A stretch of DNA of 13,738 nucleotides from CAZBQC01 sp964494015 (GTDB lineage: Bacteria > Bacillota_I > Bacilli_A > RF39 > UBA660), in NCBI GenBank assembly GCA_964494015.1, contig CAZBQC010000026.1, positions 1 through 13,738 on the forward strand. Direction: 5' to 3'. How positions within the stretch are numbered: position 1 is the stretch's first letter; each line of letters starts with the position of its first letter. The notes below the pieces were generated by a model that saw only the letters and a list, made by a program, of their open reading frames with translations, was not told where the DNA came from and did not search any database. This document shows positions 1 to 6,948 of the stretch, one piece after another. The position numbers were made by a program, and so were the translations under genes.

Positions 1-11
1 ATTAAATACAT
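1..11 (-). CDS. 5' end of a gene that leaves the window (start codon only)
   Basis: On the minus strand an ATG (complement of 9-11) is preceded at 8 bases by CAGGAG (complement of 20-25), a good ribosome binding site. A perfect TATAAT -10 hexamer lies at 35-40, with no clear -35. Only Met-Tyr-Leu and part of a fourth codon are visible, so no product can be proposed. It lies directly downstream of the SpoVD-like gene on the same strand. In Bacillus subtilis spoVD is followed by murE and mraY, but nothing here tests that. Confidence 0.35.
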
Positions 12-95
12 GATATCAACTCCTGTTTGATTAAATTATACTATATTTTACTACCTAAAATTAGAGAAATTTGTCTATCTATACATTATTTTACA

Positions 96-2003
96 TTAAT
101 CACCGAGTAATAATCTAACTTTTGAACCTTCGGCTAGTCTTTCTCCAGCTTCAGGAGATTGCTCGATAACTTTACTACCACTACCAGCATATTCGACGGC
201 AAAATTTTTTAATTCTTTGGTTGCTTCTTTAACATTCTTGCCAACAACATTAGGTACTTCATAAAAAGGATGATCATACCATTGATAGCTTTTTTCGATG
301 CCATCTTCTTGTTTTTGAATATTTAAAGCTGAAATAATATCTAAAAGAATTTTTCTTGCTACCGGTGCGGTCGTATAGCTGGATAACATAGCTGTATTTT
401 TTGGGTTATCGATCGCTACATATAAAACCGCTTCTGGATGATTGGCTGGAACAGTGGCTAAAAAAGACATAATATAGTTATTTACTAAATACCGGCCATT
501 GGCTACTTTTTGAGCAGTTCCGGTCTTGCCACCAACTCTATATCCATCGATGTAAGCATATCTTCCACCACCACGAGCAACGACACTTTCTAAAGCATAA
601 CGCATAATGGAAGAAGTTTGTTCACTGATCGTCTTTCGAATTTCCTCTTTTTCATAGTTTTTTATCAGACTATTGGTAGCTGGTTCGGAAATACTTTTGA
701 CGATGTATGGTTTATAAAGAGTTCCACCATTGACGACAGCTGAAACCGCATTGACCTGTTGAATAGGAGTGACACTAACTCCCTGACCGAAAGCTGTCGT
801 TACCAATTCTAGTTCACCTACCTTGTCTAAATCAAAGATAATTCCAGTTCCTTCACCATTTAAATCAATTCCAGTCTTCTCACCAAAACCAAATAAATCG
901 AGATAAGAAAATAATTTTTCTTTGCCTAGCATTTGTCCTAATTTAACAAAACCCGGATTGCAGGAATTCTCTATTACTTGCAAGAATGTTTGATGACCGT
1001 GCCCCCCAGCTTTCCAACAACCAATTCTTTTGCCTCCGATGGTAACACTCCCAGTATCATAAAAAGTATCCTTTTCTAGATCAACTAGTCCTTCATTAAC
1101 AGCTGCTGATGCTGTGATGACTTTAAAAGTAGACCCCGGTTCAAACGAAGCCCAAATTGGTAAATTTCTACTTAGTTCACTCATCGAATATTTTTGATAA
1201 TTATTGGGATCATAATTAGGTCGACTACTCATTGCTAAAATTTCTCCTGTATTTGGATCCATGACAATAGCTAAGGCCATATCCGGATTCATCGTCGATA
1301 TAACATTGTCTAATTCTCTTTCTAAAGAAAGTTGAATATTGTAGTCGATAGTTAAGGTAATGTTCATCCCATTCTGAGGTTTTTGATAAATTTCTGTAAG
1401 ATTCAATCTATTTCCTTTAGCATCGCTAAAGTATTTAATTGAGCCAGCTTCTCCTTTCAAGTAATCTTCATACATTAATTCAATCCCTGCTAATCCCTGA
1501 TTATCAATTCCGACATAACCCAAGACATGTGACAAAGTATCACCATATGGATAATACCTTTTAGCTTCTTTTACCAGATAAACCCCATCGTATCCTAATG
1601 CTTCAATTTTATCAGCAATTTCATAACTTAACCTTCGTCCTTCCGGATGCACTCTTTCAATAGAAGTGTTCTTACTAACATGTTTTAACATTTCCTTTTT
1701 ATCAATGTTTAGTATTTCAGCAAGTTTTTCAGCTACCTCATTTTTATTTTTAATTTGATTTGGTACTAAAACTAAACTAGTTGTCGTGACATTATCTGCC
1801 AGAATAACTCCATTTCGATCAAGTATTAGACCCCGATTAGCTTCAATTGGAAGTTCTCTGTTCCATAAACTATTAGCAAGTTTAGATAATTTTTCATAAT
1901 CGACTAGCTGAATATACATTACTCTTAAGATAATAAAAAGGAACAAAACAAACATTATAACTAGTATTAATCTAATACGAATATCTATTTTTTTAAAAAA
2001 CAT
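96..2003 (-). CDS. spoVD: SpoVD-like penicillin-binding protein (class B transpeptidase with one PASTA domain)
   Basis: This 635-residue membrane-anchored D,D-transpeptidase would cross-link peptidoglycan outside the membrane. One membrane segment spans residues 11-28, followed by the N-terminal dimerisation domain and the transpeptidase domain. The three active-site motifs are present: STFK at 291-294 (Ser291 nucleophile), SCN at 347-349 and KTGT at 493-496. A single PASTA domain occupies about 581-635. One PASTA domain and this length fit SpoVD, the sigma-E-controlled cortex enzyme of spore formers, better than vegetative PBP2B, which usually has two. The ATG is preceded by GGTGA at 2010-2014. 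Divergent to the collagen-like spore gene. Orthology to SpoVD rather than PBP2B is inferred from PASTA number, length and spore-gene context, and should be tested phylogenetically. Confidence 0.85.
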   Translation of the reverse strand: MFFKKIDIRIRLILVIMFVLFLFIILRVMYIQLVDYEKLSKLANSLWNRELPIEANRGLILDRNGVILADNVTTTSLVLVPNQIKNKNEVAEKLAEILNIDKKEMLKHVSKNTSIERVHPEGRRLSYEIADKIEALGYDGVYLVKEAKRYYPYGDTLSHVLGYVGIDNQGLAGIELMYEDYLKGEAGSIKYFSDAKGNRLNLTEIYQKPQNGMNITLTIDYNIQLSLERELDNVISTMNPDMALAIVMDPNTGEILAMSSRPNYDPNNYQKYSMSELSRNLPIWASFEPGSTFKVITASAAVNEGLVDLEKDTFYDTGSVTIGGKRIGCWKAGGHGHQTFLQVIENSCNPGFVKLGQMLGKEKLFSYLDLFGFGEKTGIDLNGEGTGIIFDLDKVGELELVTTAFGQGVSVTPIQQVNAVSAVVNGGTLYKPYIVKSISEPATNSLIKNYEKEEIRKTISEQTSSIMRYALESVVARGGGRYAYIDGYRVGGKTGTAQKVANGRYLVNNYIMSFLATVPANHPEAVLYVAIDNPKNTAMLSSYTTAPVARKILLDIISALNIQKQEDGIEKSYQWYDHPFYEVPNVVGKNVKEATKELKNFAVEYAGSGSKVIEQSPEAGERLAEGSKVRLLLGD

Positions 2004-2046
2004 ATCAATTCACCAGTAAATTATATTTTTAAGTATTAGAAAAAAG

Positions 2047-2073
2047 AACTTATGATACTTACATCAGATTTAT
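2047..2073 (-). promoter_or_regulatory. Candidate sigma-E-like promoter for the SpoVD-like gene
   Basis: Read on the minus strand, ATA (2071-2073), a 16-base spacer and CATAAGTT (2047-2054) resemble the B. subtilis sigma-E pattern ATA-N16-18-CATACAnT, with two mismatches in the -10. It lies 43 bases before the start codon. The match is imperfect in very AT-rich DNA, so this is only a hypothesis. Confidence 0.3.
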
Positions 2074-2136
2074 AATAAATGCTTAAATTTCTTCTTAATA
2101 TATGAGAAGAGAGTTGTTTCTAATATCGGTATAAAC

Positions 2137-2145
2137 CATACATTA
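2137..2145 (+). promoter_or_regulatory. Candidate sporulation-type -10 (CATACATTA) before the collagen-like gene
   Basis: CATACATTA fits the sigma-K -10 consensus CATAnnnTA exactly, and its first eight bases fit the sigma-E -10 CATACAnT. It ends 10 bases before the AAAGGAGG ribosome binding site, giving a short plausible leader. No convincing -35 (AC for sigma-K, ATA for sigma-E) is visible at the usual spacing, so confidence is low despite the suitable gene product. Confidence 0.33.
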
Positions 2146-2168
2146 TTATTAGAAGAAAGGAGGATTTT

Positions 2169-3461
2169 ATGGATTTAGATAATAATTGTGATGAAAAGAA
2201 AAACAGATGTATATGTCCACGCATCTATTTAGGACCAACCGGGCCTACTGGACCGACAGGACCATCTGGTGGTCCAACCGGTGCTACTGGTCCAACCGGA
2301 CCTACAGGTAGTGCTGGAACTACTGGTGCAACAGGACCAACTGGACCCACGGGATCTACTGGTATAACTGGTGCTACTGGTCCAACCGGACCTACAGGTA
2401 GTGCTGGTACAACTGGCGCAACAGGACCAACTGGGCCTACGGGATCTGCTGGTACAACTGGCGCTACTGGTCCAACTGGACCTACGGGATCTGCTGGTAC
2501 AACTGGCGCAACAGGACCAACTGGGCCTACGGGATCTGCTGGTACAACTGGCGCNNNNNNNNNNNNNNNNNNNNNNNNNNNNNNNNNNNNNNNNNNNNNN
2601 NNNNNNNNNNNNNNNNNNNNNNNNNNNNNNNNNNNNNNNNNNNNNNNNNNNNNNCCTACGGGATCTGCTGGTACAACTGGCGCAACAGGACCAACTGGAC
2701 CTACGGGATCTGCTGGTACAACTGGCGCAACAGGACCAACTGGACCTACGGGATCTGCTGGTATAACTGGCGCTACTGGTCCAACCGGACCTACAGGTAG
2801 TGCTGGAACTACTGGTGCAACAGGACCAACTGGGCCTACGGGATCTGCTGGTACAACCGGTGCAACAGGACCAACTGGACCTACAGGTAGTACTGGAACT
2901 ACTGGTGCAACAGGACCAACTGGACCTACCGGAGCTGCTAGTGACGGAGCGATAATTCCATTTGCATCAGGATTACCTGTCGCACCTACCAGTATAGCTT
3001 TAGGATTAGCTGGCCTTCCTGCTATTGTAGGATTTGGTAACAGTACTGTATTACCTACTCTTTTAGGCGCTACAATTGATTTAACTGGTTCAGTGGGATT
3101 ATTAGCTAATTTAGCTTTCTCTGTACCAAGAGATGGAACAATTACAGATATGGCAGCTTACTTTAGCGTTGTACTTGGTTTAACACTAATTGGAACTGAT
3201 ATAACTGTAACAGCTCAACTATATAGATCTACTACACCAGATAATATCTTTACACCAATCCCTACTGCGGTTGTTACTTTAGCACCTAGTTTCGGTGGAA
3301 TCATTAATATAGGAGATATTGCTTCTGGAATTACAACAGGATTGAACATCTCAGTAACAGCTGGAACTAGACTTTTATTGGTATTTACTATAACCTCAGA
3401 TGGTGTATCATTACTTAATACCCTTACCGGTTATGCAAGTGCTGGTGTTAATATAGCTTAA
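2169..3461 (+). CDS. Collagen-like spore-surface (exosporium) protein with BclB-type C-terminal domain; contains assembly gap
   Basis: Three parts are visible. A short N-terminus has cysteines at 8, 14 and 16. A Gly-X-Y collagen-like stalk (about residues 22-255) is built from 15-residue units ATGPTGPTGSAGTTG. The C-terminal domain of about 175 residues begins near GAIIPFASG, contains FSVPRDGTIT and ends GYASAGVNIA. I recognise this domain as the BclB C-terminal domain of Bacillus exosporium glycoproteins. There is no signal peptide, as expected for a protein assembled on the spore by the mother cell. Thr-rich GPT triplets are the known O-glycosylation sites in BclA-type proteins. AAAGGAGG at 2156-2163 supports the ATG. 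The 100 N at 2555-2654 lie in the stalk, so the 430-residue length is nominal. A glycosyltransferase operon converges on it. Not a frameshift: both sides read in the same frame across the placeholder. Confidence 0.9.
   Translation: MDLDNNCDEKKNRCICPRIYLGPTGPTGPTGPSGGPTGATGPTGPTGSAGTTGATGPTGPTGSTGITGATGPTGPTGSAGTTGATGPTGPTGSAGTTGATGPTGPTGSAGTTGATGPTGPTGSAGTTGXXXXXXXXXXXXXXXXXXXXXXXXXXXXXXXXXXPTGSAGTTGATGPTGPTGSAGTTGATGPTGPTGSAGITGATGPTGPTGSAGTTGATGPTGPTGSAGTTGATGPTGPTGSTGTTGATGPTGPTGAASDGAIIPFASGLPVAPTSIALGLAGLPAIVGFGNSTVLPTLLGATIDLTGSVGLLANLAFSVPRDGTITDMAAYFSVVLGLTLIGTDITVTAQLYRSTTPDNIFTPIPTAVVTLAPSFGGIINIGDIASGITTGLNISVTAGTRLLLVFTITSDGVSLLNTLTGYASAGVNIA
2283..2933 (+). repeat. Tandem 45-bp collagen-coding repeat, interrupted by the N run
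   Basis: Six complete 45-bp units precede the gap (2283-2552). After it come a partial unit (2655-2681), five complete units (2682-2906) and a final partial (2907-2933). Two synonymous DNA versions occur: one opens GCTACTGGTCCAACC and carries GGTAGTGCT, the other opens GCAACAGGACCAACT and carries GGATCTGCT. Hybrids that open as one and close as the other are at 2463-2507 and 2862-2906. Units at 2418-2462 and 2508-2552 are identical, as are 2283-2327 and 2772-2816. Confidence 0.95.
2555..2654. other. Assembly gap: exactly 100 N, true length unknown
   Basis: A run of exactly 100 N sits within a near-identical tandem repeat. One hundred is a common placeholder for a gap of unknown size, and a short-read assembler would be expected to break here. 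The repeat phase on the two sides requires 16 + 45n missing bases (16, 61, 106, 151 and so on), which excludes exactly 100 if periodicity is perfect. Confidence 0.95.
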
Positions 3462-3468
3462 GCATAAT

Positions 3469-3520
3469 AAAAACATCTTATAACGAGAACTACTGTTCAC
3501 CTTATAAAGATGTTTTTTTT
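3469..3520. terminator. Bidirectional intrinsic terminator between the collagen-like gene and the glycosyltransferase gene
   Basis: The arms ACATCTTATAA (3473-3483) and TTATAAAGATGT (3502-3513) pair with a single-base bulge around an 18-base loop. T runs follow on both strands: TTTTTTTT at 3513-3520 for plus, and TTTTT from 3473-3469 for minus. It starts 8 bases after the collagen-like stop, and its T run touches the stop codon of the converging gene. Confidence 0.85.
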
Positions 3521-4610
3521 ATTTTAAATTAGCTTTTTCTGAGATCATTTTTTTATTATTTTTAATTCTTTGATCTTTTGGATTCATTTTAAGTGCTTTA
3601 CAGACATAACCGTATGACTCTTCGTATAACTCTAGGTTATAGCAGCATACCGACAAGATATCATAAATTGTACTGTCCCAGCAAAAACTCTCATTTATGT
3701 AACTCTTACTTTTTTCTTTAATAGTCAGAGCATTTTTTAATAGATAAACTGCACTACCGTAATTTCCTTGCTCATATTCAAAAGTACCAAGTTCAACAAG
3801 TCCTTCTCTTACTTCAGGGCATTCGGTAATAGCTTTACCAAACCATAATCGTGCTTCTTCTAAGTACCCTAATGCTTTGTAGCATCTTCCCATATAACGC
3901 ATTGAAGCAGCTCTTTCAGCTTTCCAGGTTGCCCTCTTTAAATTTAAGTGTTTATGCAAAGTGTCAATCGCTTCTTGCCACCTACTATTATACATATACT
4001 CTCTTCCTAGATAATGAGTATTACGATCATCTTCAGAATCTTCCTTGACAGATAACTCTAGTAACGATAAATACTGTGAACGTGACTTGGAACTATCTGG
4101 ATAGTGACTTAAGATAATATCATCAGTGGTCTTTTTCTTTTCCGTTTCTTTACCGATATACTTTAAAACTTCATGAACGGGGTGATGCCAAACATAATTA
4201 TGTCGATCATGAATCTTTTCATAATAGAAACTGACTGCTGGTTTTCCATATTGATCAAAAGACCAGTTATAAATATATAACAATTGGTTTAAATCAGGTT
4301 CCCATAATTCTTCTAACTTTTTTCGCCAACCTTTGTTTAAAACCTCATCAATATCGATACAGACGCAAATATCGGCATCTTTGGGTACTAAATCTAAAGA
4401 TTTATTTCTCGCGATATCAAATCGCCATGGTTTTATTTCTTCAACCGTAACTTTAGCTCCTCTTGCAATTAATTTATCCACAGTACTATCAGTAGAACCA
4501 GTATCTAAGACAATAACTTTATCGGCTTCGCTAACAGAATCCATCCAACGATCGACAAACTTCTCTTCATTTTTACAAATAGCGTACACACAGATTTTAT
4601 ACTTTTTCAT
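3519..4610 (-). CDS. GT2-type glycosyltransferase with C-terminal TPR repeats
   Basis: This 363-residue protein has a GT-A glycosyltransferase domain at about 1-150. The start YAICKNEE (9-16) and VLDTGSTDST (34-43) are typical of the GT2 nucleotide-sugar fold. DIDE at 86-89 is the DxD-type metal and sugar-nucleotide motif, and HHPVHE (142-147) is a likely acceptor-side motif of this subgroup. From about 196 to 345 there are roughly four TPR-like helical pairs, for example W211-L220 and G241-A260, which may hold a protein substrate. There is no signal peptide or membrane segment, so it is cytoplasmic. AAAGGAGGAG at 4614-4623 marks the start. Last gene of the operon with the two DUF11-type genes, 16 bases after the previous stop. 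Its converging neighbour is a Thr-rich collagen-like protein, making O-glycosylation of that protein a reasonable but unproven role. Confidence 0.85.
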   Translation of the reverse strand: MKKYKICVYAICKNEEKFVDRWMDSVSEADKVIVLDTGSTDSTVDKLIARGAKVTVEEIKPWRFDIARNKSLDLVPKDADICVCIDIDEVLNKGWRKKLEELWEPDLNQLLYIYNWSFDQYGKPAVSFYYEKIHDRHNYVWHHPVHEVLKYIGKETEKKKTTDDIILSHYPDSSKSRSQYLSLLELSVKEDSEDDRNTHYLGREYMYNSRWQEAIDTLHKHLNLKRATWKAERAASMRYMGRCYKALGYLEEARLWFGKAITECPEVREGLVELGTFEYEQGNYGSAVYLLKNALTIKEKSKSYINESFCWDSTIYDILSVCCYNLELYEESYGYVCKALKMNPKDQRIKNNKKMISEKANLK

Positions 4611-4626
4611 ATCTCCTCCTTTCTAT

Positions 4627-5064
4627 CTAAATAGTTGCAAACATCGTCCTATTAGTAATGTACAGGCGATTAATTCGATGATTGATTTTTATATCATAAG
4701 AAAGTATTGATTGCCTTTTTAAATAATTGTCTTTTATTTGGTACTTTAAGATAATAAAGTCAGTATTTTCTAGACTTCCTAAATATATTCGATAATTTGA
4801 TTTCCTTATCTCAAAACTATTTTTAGTAATAATCTGATAAATAATTTCTTCTTCGAAACGAAGCGAACATATTTGATAGACAAGATCAGTAATTTTTACA
4901 CCACTATTATTTTTAATCTTGACAATAACTTGACATTCCTTTTGACATATTATGAACATGATAATTGGATTGATTAGTTGGACTTTGACGATGTTGCTTT
5001 TCTTTAGAATATTTTTCTCATCACCTAATGAATAAATTATTTTACTGTGATTGTTAATAATCAT
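4627..5064 (-). CDS. Small protein resembling a diverged DUF11 domain
   Basis: This 145-residue protein has no clear database family that I recognise. Residues about 45-111 line up with the second DUF11 repeat of the upstream gene: IKNNSGVKITD (50-60) against ITNNGNIDATD, then YLGSLENTDFIILKYQI (94-110) against SLGTLSPNSSITVVFET. The spacing from TD to LG is about 40 residues in both. It is more basic and richer in Ile, Lys and Asn than the neighbour. There is no signal peptide. Its ATG shares a base with the upstream stop (TAATG, 5062-5066), so translation is probably coupled. It may be a capping or assembly partner for the DUF11 protein; that role is a guess. Confidence 0.65.
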   Translation of the reverse strand: MIINNHSKIIYSLGDEKNILKKSNIVKVQLINPIIMFIICQKECQVIVKIKNNSGVKITDLVYQICSLRFEEEIIYQIITKNSFEIRKSNYRIYLGSLENTDFIILKYQIKDNYLKRQSILSYDIKINHRINRLYITNRTMFATI

Positions 5065-5837
5065 TAATTGACGGTTGTTTCAAAGACAACGGTAATACTA
5101 CTATTAGGTGACAATGTACCTAAACTGAATCCAACATTTGGATCATAGGTTGGTTGTGATACTGAATTGATGGTGACACTTCCTGTGACAAATGTTAATT
5201 CGCTAGGGACTAAATCGATGAATTCAATATCGGTGGCATCAATATTACCATTATTGGTAATGACTGTCGTATATATTAAAGTATCTCCTGGCTTGACATC
5301 AGTTACATTGGCTGATTTGACTAACGATAGATCTGTTACATTAATTGTCGTAGTTACAGTATTACTTTCAGCACTTCCATCAATTGGTACAATTACTAAA
5401 TAATTGAAAGTAGTAGTTGCTTTATTGATGATCGTATTAGGATCTGGTAAAGAAGTTACTTCAACTTGGAAAGAAATAACTCTATTTTGTAAAATAATTA
5501 AACTACCAACATCAAACCCCGTATTGGGATTATAGGTTGGCTGTGAAACTGAATCGACAGTAACACTTCCTGTCACAAAGGTTGCACCACTTGGTATGAT
5601 ATCTTTAAAGACAATATTGGTAAGTAAAATGTTACCAATGTTACTCAAAGTAACTGTGTAAGTTAAAATATCACCAATGGTAGCATAATTTTTATCGACA
5701 CTCTTAACCATTCCTAACTCGCCAAGAATTAAATTAGTTGATGTCGTATTACTGAGTGAATCCCCTGTTTCAGCTGGAAGATTTGGATCAATTTTATATT
5801 CATATTCGATAGAGGAACTATTCTCTATAACTGCCAT
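5064..5837 (-). CDS. DUF11 repeat protein (two beta-sandwich repeats), probable cell- or spore-surface protein
   Basis: The 257-residue protein opens with a linker-like segment (1-35, rich in Ser and Thr). Two DUF11 repeats follow at about 41-137 and 169-257. Each has GDxLxYTxxxxNxGN, then IPSGATFVTGSVTVDSVSQP in the first and the near-copy VPSELTFVTGSVTINSVSQP in the second. The matching DNA (about 5141-5195 and 5526-5583) is also similar, indicating a fairly recent internal duplication. DUF11 domains are immunoglobulin-like folds common in bacterial surface proteins. There is no signal peptide, LPxTG or anchor, so delivery from the mother cell onto the spore is more likely than secretion. 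AAGGAGG at 5845-5851 supports the ATG. First gene of the operon leading to the glycosyltransferase. The C-terminus stops exactly at the end of a repeat. Confidence 0.85.
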   Translation of the reverse strand: MAVIENSSSIEYEYKIDPNLPAETGDSLSNTTSTNLILGELGMVKSVDKNYATIGDILTYTVTLSNIGNILLTNIVFKDIIPSGATFVTGSVTVDSVSQPTYNPNTGFDVGSLIILQNRVISFQVEVTSLPDPNTIINKATTTFNYLVIVPIDGSAESNTVTTTINVTDLSLVKSANVTDVKPGDTLIYTTVITNNGNIDATDIEFIDLVPSELTFVTGSVTINSVSQPTYDPNVGFSLGTLSPNSSITVVFETTVN

Positions 5838-5875
5838 TTTATCGCCTCCTTATCATAATATATGAATCTTTAGAT

Positions 5876-5903
5876 TTAACTAACAATTATAATGTTTAGT
5901 TAA
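5876..5903. repeat. Inverted repeat upstream of the DUF11 operon
   Basis: TTAACTAACA (5876-5885) and TGTTTAGTTAA (5893-5903) pair with one bulged base around a 7-base loop. On the minus strand the loop side contains a perfect TATAAT (5886-5891). It could be an operator over a promoter or a second hairpin behind the adjacent terminator. No good -35 is evident. Confidence 0.45.
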
Positions 5904-5936
5904 CAAAAAAATATCAAGCTAAATAACCTGATATTT
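5904..5936 (-). terminator. Intrinsic terminator of the phosphoesterase operon
   Basis: On the minus strand AAATATCA (5929-5936) and TGATATTT (5909-5916) form a perfect 8-bp stem with a 12-base loop, followed by a run of T (5910-5904). It begins about 20 bases after the stop codon of the gene ending at 5957. Confidence 0.8.
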
Positions 5937-5956
5937 GATCTGTAACTTTAATAAAT

Positions 5957-6946
5957 TTATTTAATAACTAACTTCTTACATTTCTTGTAATCGTCTTCAA
6001 TATAGTCTTTAGGCTTAAAAAGATATTCTTCTGGACTAATAAACTGTACTTCACCTTTATTATTAACATAAAGATCGATAAAATAAGCTCCAATTGTATT
6101 TACCAAATCATTTTCAATCATAAAACCACTTTTGTCCATAAAACATGGAATTAGAAATGAATGAACATTTCGATAAAACATATAAAAGCACTTATGATAA
6201 TGTCCTGTCAATAAAACCTTTGGTTTGTAACCAGAATCCATTTTATTAGTTTTTTCTTGGGAATTATAAGAATAGGCTTTAGCCGATCCTTTACCAGGAT
6301 GAAACATTTCAATTTTGACATTTTCCTTTGTACCGGCATAGAAAAAAGCTCTAGTATTTCCAAGATGATGCATATCACTTCTTTGCTTACTAAGCCATAA
6401 TCCTGGTGTTGCACCCCCATTTATAAAGTGAGTTTCATCATGACTTCCTTGAATAAAATAAGTATTACAACCATCTATTTGTGGATACATTTCAGCAGCA
6501 TATTCGACTTGTTGATCAAAACCTTGCAAAAACACTTGATAGGGGTGAGCTTTCCTTTTATCACGATAGTCACCTTCTAATAAATCTCCACAATGAAGGA
6601 AGGTTTTAATACCACGGCGATGTGCTTCTTCATAAACTTGATTTAAAAGAGTTAATTGCTGGGTTTTAACCCCTAAATGCGTGTCAGACACAACACATAA
6701 ACTAATTAATTCTAGTTCTGAGGAAGAAAAACTTTCCTTAATATTTTTATCGGTTCGATAAATTAATTTTCTTTTGATAGTTGGAACTCCGTTTTCGGTA
6801 ACAATATCAATATCAATTCCATCCAATATCATGAGTTCAATAATACCATATAATTTGTTTTCAGATATTTCTAGTTTTTCACATAAAGCTTTAACTGGCG
6901 TATTGTCTTTAATATATTTTGCAATATTTCGCAACTCTTTGTTCAT
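5957..6946 (-). CDS. Metallophosphoesterase with N-terminal helix-turn-helix-like domain (catalytically competent copy)
   Basis: This 329-residue protein begins with a winged-helix-like segment (about 5-65: LCEKLEISENKLYGIIELM, then a short hairpin). A calcineurin-like metallophosphoesterase domain follows. Metal ligands are visible: SDTH (D88, H90), HCGD (D121), GSHD (H169), FHPG (H216) and GHYH (H249, H251). The usual Asn of GNH[DE] is Ser168 here, a departure from consensus. The substrate cannot be read from sequence. Family members cleave phosphomono- and diesters, including nucleic acids, and the HTH hints at nucleic acid binding. Its start lies 2 bases after the stop of the paralog upstream, with its ribosome binding site (GGGTGA) running up to that stop, so the two are co-translated. 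No signal peptide, so cytoplasmic. Confidence 0.8.
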   Translation of the reverse strand: MNKELRNIAKYIKDNTPVKALCEKLEISENKLYGIIELMILDGIDIDIVTENGVPTIKRKLIYRTDKNIKESFSSSELELISLCVVSDTHLGVKTQQLTLLNQVYEEAHRRGIKTFLHCGDLLEGDYRDKRKAHPYQVFLQGFDQQVEYAAEMYPQIDGCNTYFIQGSHDETHFINGGATPGLWLSKQRSDMHHLGNTRAFFYAGTKENVKIEMFHPGKGSAKAYSYNSQEKTNKMDSGYKPKVLLTGHYHKCFYMFYRNVHSFLIPCFMDKSGFMIENDLVNTIGAYFIDLYVNNKGEVQFISPEEYLFKPKDYIEDDYKKCKKLVIK

Positions 6947-6948
6947 CT

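Noticed and set aside
2371..2766. Leu/Gln-rich plus-strand reading frame overlapping the collagen repeats
   Set aside because: It is the second frame of the 45-bp repeats, which stays open because the unit is a multiple of three and lacks stops in that frame.
2283..2933. Regular repeats that might suggest a CRISPR array
   Set aside because: Units are contiguous with no unique spacers and encode Gly-X-Y triplets in one open frame.
4333..4710. 125-codon plus-strand frame opposite the glycosyltransferase
   Set aside because: Antisense to a gene with clear GT2 motifs and a strong ribosome binding site; shows no motif of its own.
5853..5863. CATATATTA (minus strand) as a sigma-K -10 before the DUF11 gene
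   Set aside because: It ends only 4 bases before AAGGAGG, so transcription would begin within the ribosome binding site. Consensus match is likely chance in AT-rich DNA.
6208..6420. 70-codon minus-strand frame inside the metallophosphoesterase gene
   Set aside because: Off-frame shadow of the gene carrying the GHYH and FHPG metal motifs.
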